Shown here: positions 7,781 to 10,650 of the stretch, in pieces
How positions within the stretch are numbered: position 1 is the first letter of the stretch
Layout of the letters: each line of letters begins with the position of its first letter
From: Isotricha intestinalis
Lineage: Eukaryota > Ciliophora > Litostomatea > Vestibuliferida > Isotrichidae
DNA length: 10,650 nucleotides
Assembly (NCBI GenBank): GCA_023807065.1
Contig: JAJJLU010004660.1
Span: forward strand, 1 to 10,650
Reading direction: 5' to 3'
Notes under the pieces: generated by a model
Database searches by the model: none
Seen by the model: only the letters and a program-made list of their open reading frames with translations
Told to the model about the DNA's origin: nothing
Position numbers and translations under genes: made by a program

Positions 7781-8510
7781 ACAAAACCAAAATCAAAACA
7801 AATTTTTATTATTATTTTATTCTTATTCCAGAAGAACAAAACCAAGTATAATAATAAGACCAAACTCCTCTTCACCAAACTAATGTTGTAAAAGAAATGT
7901 TTTTAATTTTAATTTCTTTATTTTCTATTTTTAAATTTGTTTTTGATTTTTAACCATTTAATTTTTCATTTAAATAAAATAAATTTCTATAATGAGACCA
8001 TGTTGTTTGAATATTTATTGATTTATGATTTTTGTTTTGATAATTTATAAATTGTATTTCTTTTCATTTTTTCCCATTTGGTAAATTAAAAATATCACTT
8101 TTTACTTTTATCATTCTTTTATTTGGTTTTTTCTCATATGAAATATTAATTTTTTTCCCTTTAAAATTAATAAAATGCTCATATAAAGAATTTTCACTTA
8201 AATTTATATTTCCAAAAGTAAAAGGAATATTTTCTTCAATTTGATTAAATATTTTAATATTTAAATCAATAATACTTAAAGAATACATTCCATCATAACC
8301 TGTATTACTTATAGTTAAATAAATCCATATATTTTATTCTGGAATAAAATTTAATTAAAAATCCCATTCTTTAATAAAAAGATAATAAGATTTTATATAT
8401 TTTCTTTTATATCTCCATATTGCTTTTCTTGACAAACCTTCTCCATTTATTGTTCCATTGGAAAGAATCATTTCAATTTTATATTCTATTTAATGTTGGT
8501 TTTTATATAA
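7781..8510 (-). pseudogene. DUF2804 family protein, truncated
   Basis: In one long frame I read IEYKIEMILSNGTINGEGLS, RKAIWRYKRKYIKSYYLFIK, EWDF, IYLTISNTGYDGMYSLSIID, then NIQTTWSHYRNLFYLNEKLN, and RGVWSYYYTWFCSSGI. These match, from memory, the DUF2804 landmarks: the first-strand Q-x-E/Y-E-I region, the R-x-KEWD motif, the FYYNQKIN segment, and WGRGVWPYKTxWxWxSxSG. The TAAs in WDF-TAA-LNF, IPE-TAA-NIW and NG-TAA-KSK are read as Gln. Two TGAs are in frame: GKK-TGA-KEI (8064-8066) and LVW-TGA-RGVW (7872-7874). The second falls where the family has Gly, so it looks more like a GGA-to-TGA change than a Trp. A one-base slip near 7815 leads to KICFDFGFVN, after which similarity ends, so the C-terminal half of the family is missing. 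The clean standard-code core is 8067-8288. The start is unclear (Met at 8469-8471, but family-like residues begin upstream). DUF2804 function is unknown. Confidence 0.65.
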
Positions 8511-8630
8511 GGGAGATGAGGTTTTTTTGATTTTGATATACTATATAGGATGAAATTATGGTTAAGAGAATCGTTAATTTATGTGATTCATTTTTTTTTA
8601 ATTTATTGACTTATTTATTTTTGAATTATA
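8511..8630. other. Spacer between DUF2804 remnant and channel gene
   Basis: A/T-rich sequence without a convincing frame of its own. It should contain the 5' region of the DUF2804 gene and the 3' end of the channel gene, both leftward. No specific signals are visible. Confidence 0.35.
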
Positions 8631-10650
8631 TTATTTTTTGAATTTTTTTAAATTAGAATTTTCTTATTTTTAAAAACAATTCTGCTTTTTTACTTTTAAC
8701 TCTTAAATGTATTCTCCTAATTTCTAATATTTTATAATTTTGATTTAATTCTTCATTACTTATTAATTTGAATCTCTTTTTTTTCTAAGAAATTTTGATA
8801 ACAATCTTCTAGTTATTTTTGTAAAATTCAAGTTTGATTATTTGAATTTGTCTCATGTATTTTTCTTGCTTTTGAAAAATCAATTGGAAGTTCTTCCTCC
8901 TTTAACAAATATTATTTCTTCTATTAAATCACCTTCTTTTATTAATATATCATTTCTTACTGATAAAATTAGATTAAAATTTAATACTACTTTTTCTATA
9001 TAATCATATTATCATAATTTTTGAAAAATATAAAATTGTTTAAAATAGGTTTATACTTTTCATAAACTAATAAATTACTTAATCCAACTGGTAAACTTTC
9101 AAATATTATTTTTTTATCTAATTTTTCTAAGACTTGTTTGTATTTTAAATATCTTATAAATCATCACTTAATTTAAGATAAGACATTTTAATATCTTCTA
9201 ATATTTTACATTTATTTTCATTTTCTTCTGTTTTTTCATTTCATACTTTAACTTAATTACTCATTAAAGTAATAATCCAATAATAAGAAAAATATCAAAA
9301 CATTCCATAAATAAAAAAATATTTTTTATTTTTAATTATATAAACTATATCATTATAACCAACTGTTGTTAATGTTTCAATTGAATAATAAACTGATATT
9401 AATTATAATTTTAAATATGAATAAATTATTCAATTTGGATAATCATTTTTTCCTATAAAAATAAATATGTTTGAAACTATATGAAGACATATTAAAAATA
9501 TTATTAATTGAGAATATATTTTTATATAATTATTTAAATGTCCTTTTTTCATTCAAATAATTTGATGTTATTTCTATAAATTTATTTTTATAAAATAATT
9601 TATATAATTTAATAATTCTAAAACTTATTAATAAATAATAAATATTTTTATTATATAAAATAGAGATAAAAAACTTCATTTTTACATTTATTTTCAAAAA
9701 AATTTAAAATAGTTTTTATTGGATAAACTGCAATTAAATCATAAATACGCTATTCTTCTAAATTTTTTCTTGAAATAATATTTAAATCTATAGTTAAAAC
9801 TTCATCAAAATTATTAAAAAAACAAAAAAGTTAAAATAATATGTCAAACATAAATAATATCAATAAAATATTCAAATAAATTATCCAAACAAAAAATAGA
9901 ATGACTATAATAAATATTATTTGCTCCTAAAATTAAGGAATATAAATCAAATTAAAAAAAGAACAAATACAAACTAAAAAATCTAATAAAATAACATAAA
10001 AATAATCTTGTCTTATATAATGAATATGTAAATCTTCCATTATTTCTTCATCATCTAAAGAATTACAAACATTACCTTTTTTTTGTAAGATTCTATCTAT
10101 TATTTTTATATATACTAACAGATTATCTTGTTTTTCTTCTTCAATTTAAAACATTTAATGATGTTTATTTATATTTTCATTAAATTTCATCATATTATCT
10201 ACTATAAAAGTATTTTTTAATTCTTTTTTTAAATCATTTAACTTTATTATATTTGTATTTGTTTTTTTGTTTGTTTTAATAATTGTTGATTACCTTCATC
10301 ATTATAAAAATTATTATTTTCTATATTTGTCAAATTTTAATTTTGAGTAATTTTTGAGTTTAATACTTTTTCTTTTTAATTATTTTTAATCATATATTCA
10401 AATTTTGCTCATCATTTTTGTTATTATCATTTTCATTTTTTTCACTTTTTTTAAAAAATATTTTTTATTTTTTGGTTTTTTATTTTCCAAAATAAAATTA
10501 TTATCTGATATATAACTTTTAATATTTCCATAATTATCTAAATAAAAATTTCCTTTTGGTTCATTATTATCTGATATATAACTTTTTTTATTCCACTCAT
10601 TCCATAATTATCTAAATTATAACTTTTAATCTTCCCATAATTATTCATAT
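8631..10650 (-). CDS. Cyclic-nucleotide-binding type potassium channel, partial (runs off right edge)
   Basis: Reading leftward, the N-terminal cytosolic part is Asn/Lys-rich with an internal repeat (10497-10650). A pre-S1 segment (SLDDEEIMEDLHIHYIRQDY) leads to S1 (FYVILLDFLVCICSFFNLIY), then S2/S3 (FEYFIDIIYV) and a poorly charged S4 (SFRIIKLYKLFYKNKF). S5 (YSQLIIFLICLHIVSNIFIF) is followed by the pore YYSIETLTTVGYNDIVY. Next come S6 (FFIYGMF-TGA-YFSYYWIITLM), the C-linker (RYLKYKQVLEKLDKKIIFES, LPVGLSNLL) and the cyclic-nucleotide-binding domain (ILIKEGDLIEEIIFVKGG). This is the architecture of the large ciliate family of CNBD K+ channels at the plasma or ciliary membrane. TTVGY is the K+ filter, but the usual GYGD reads GYND. 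Five TGAs are in frame (9844, 9430, 9295, 9241 and 8828, first + coordinate of each), plus many TAA/TAG read as Gln. Around ten one-base slips are needed. The ligand-binding phosphate cassette is not preserved well enough to call cAMP or cGMP binding. The end is LKKFKK-TAA (8631-8633). Confidence 0.75.
10497..10650 (-). repeat. Imperfect ~66-75 bp tandem repeat within the channel N-terminus
   Basis: The + strand motif ATTATTATCTGATATATAAC occurs at about 10497 and again at about 10564, and a third, degenerate copy (ATCTAAATTATAACTTTTAA) starts near 10610. Between them CCATAATTATCTAAAT recurs. On the minus strand the unit encodes LDNYGNIKSYISDNN-like peptide repeats, which suggests a coding repeat selected or maintained at protein level. 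Confidence 0.7.

Noticed and set aside
601..10650. Euplotes-type programmed +1 frameshifting
   Set aside because: TAA and TAG are read through as Gln without any shift in many places, and the shifts fall in homopolymers rather than at a fixed slippery site.
1..10650. Bacterial or organellar origin
   Set aside because: The gene families (PP2A, P4-ATPase, UPF0193, CNBD K+ channel) are eukaryotic nuclear ones, and UAR=Gln fits a ciliate-like nuclear code. There are no rRNA, tRNA or respiratory-chain genes.

Overview
The window is extremely AT-rich nuclear DNA from a microbial eukaryote, most probably a ciliate. Almost every recognisable protein reads through TAA and TAG where glutamine fits, which is the ciliate-type reassignment. 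The gene content also fits: a cyclic-nucleotide-binding type potassium channel with the pore sequence TTVGY, an alpha/beta-hydrolase-like membrane protein, a UPF0193 (EVG1/C22orf23) protein, a PP2A-type phosphatase, and the end of a flippase of the ATP9/Neo1 type. I cannot name the species. Spliceosomal introns are not obvious.

Layout. 1-512 (-): an unrecognised membrane-anchored protein running off the left edge. 601-1455 (-): a coiled-coil protein. 1690-2392 (+): a damaged PP2A-like phosphatase. 2497-3182 (-): an unrecognised protein rich in short Asn/Tyr/Pro motifs and ending GDLFKH. 3304-3426 (+): an orphan C-terminal coding piece. 3588-4346 (+): UPF0193. 4478-4789 (-): C-terminal fragment of an ATP9-like P4-ATPase. 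4720-5092 (-): a secreted protein with a possible mannose-6-phosphate-receptor-like (MRH) domain. 5134-5271 (-): a small lysine-rich ORF. 5324-7577 (-): the hydrolase-like protein. 7654-7691: a GC-rich palindrome and G-tract island. 7781-8510 (-): a DUF2804 fragment. 8631-10650 (-): the channel, running off the right edge.

Two features run through the whole window. First, TGA also appears inside conserved reading frames (nine places, three of them in one unbroken stretch across the channel pore and S6), usually where tryptophan would fit, while the natural protein ends I can place fall on TAA. That is what a code with all three stops reassigned and position-dependent termination would look like. 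Second, nearly every gene needs one-base shifts, mostly one base missing from an A or T run, to stay in its homologous frame. This could be homopolymer error in the assembly or true decay. Several genes also lack conserved blocks or ends, which homopolymer error does not explain. Decayed gene copies are therefore a serious alternative to the genetic-code reading.

There is no operon logic. The genes are short, close together and on both strands, and I see no functional pathway linking them. I found no tRNA, rRNA, CRISPR array or transposase. Gene ends given here are estimates wherever frames had to be joined by eye.
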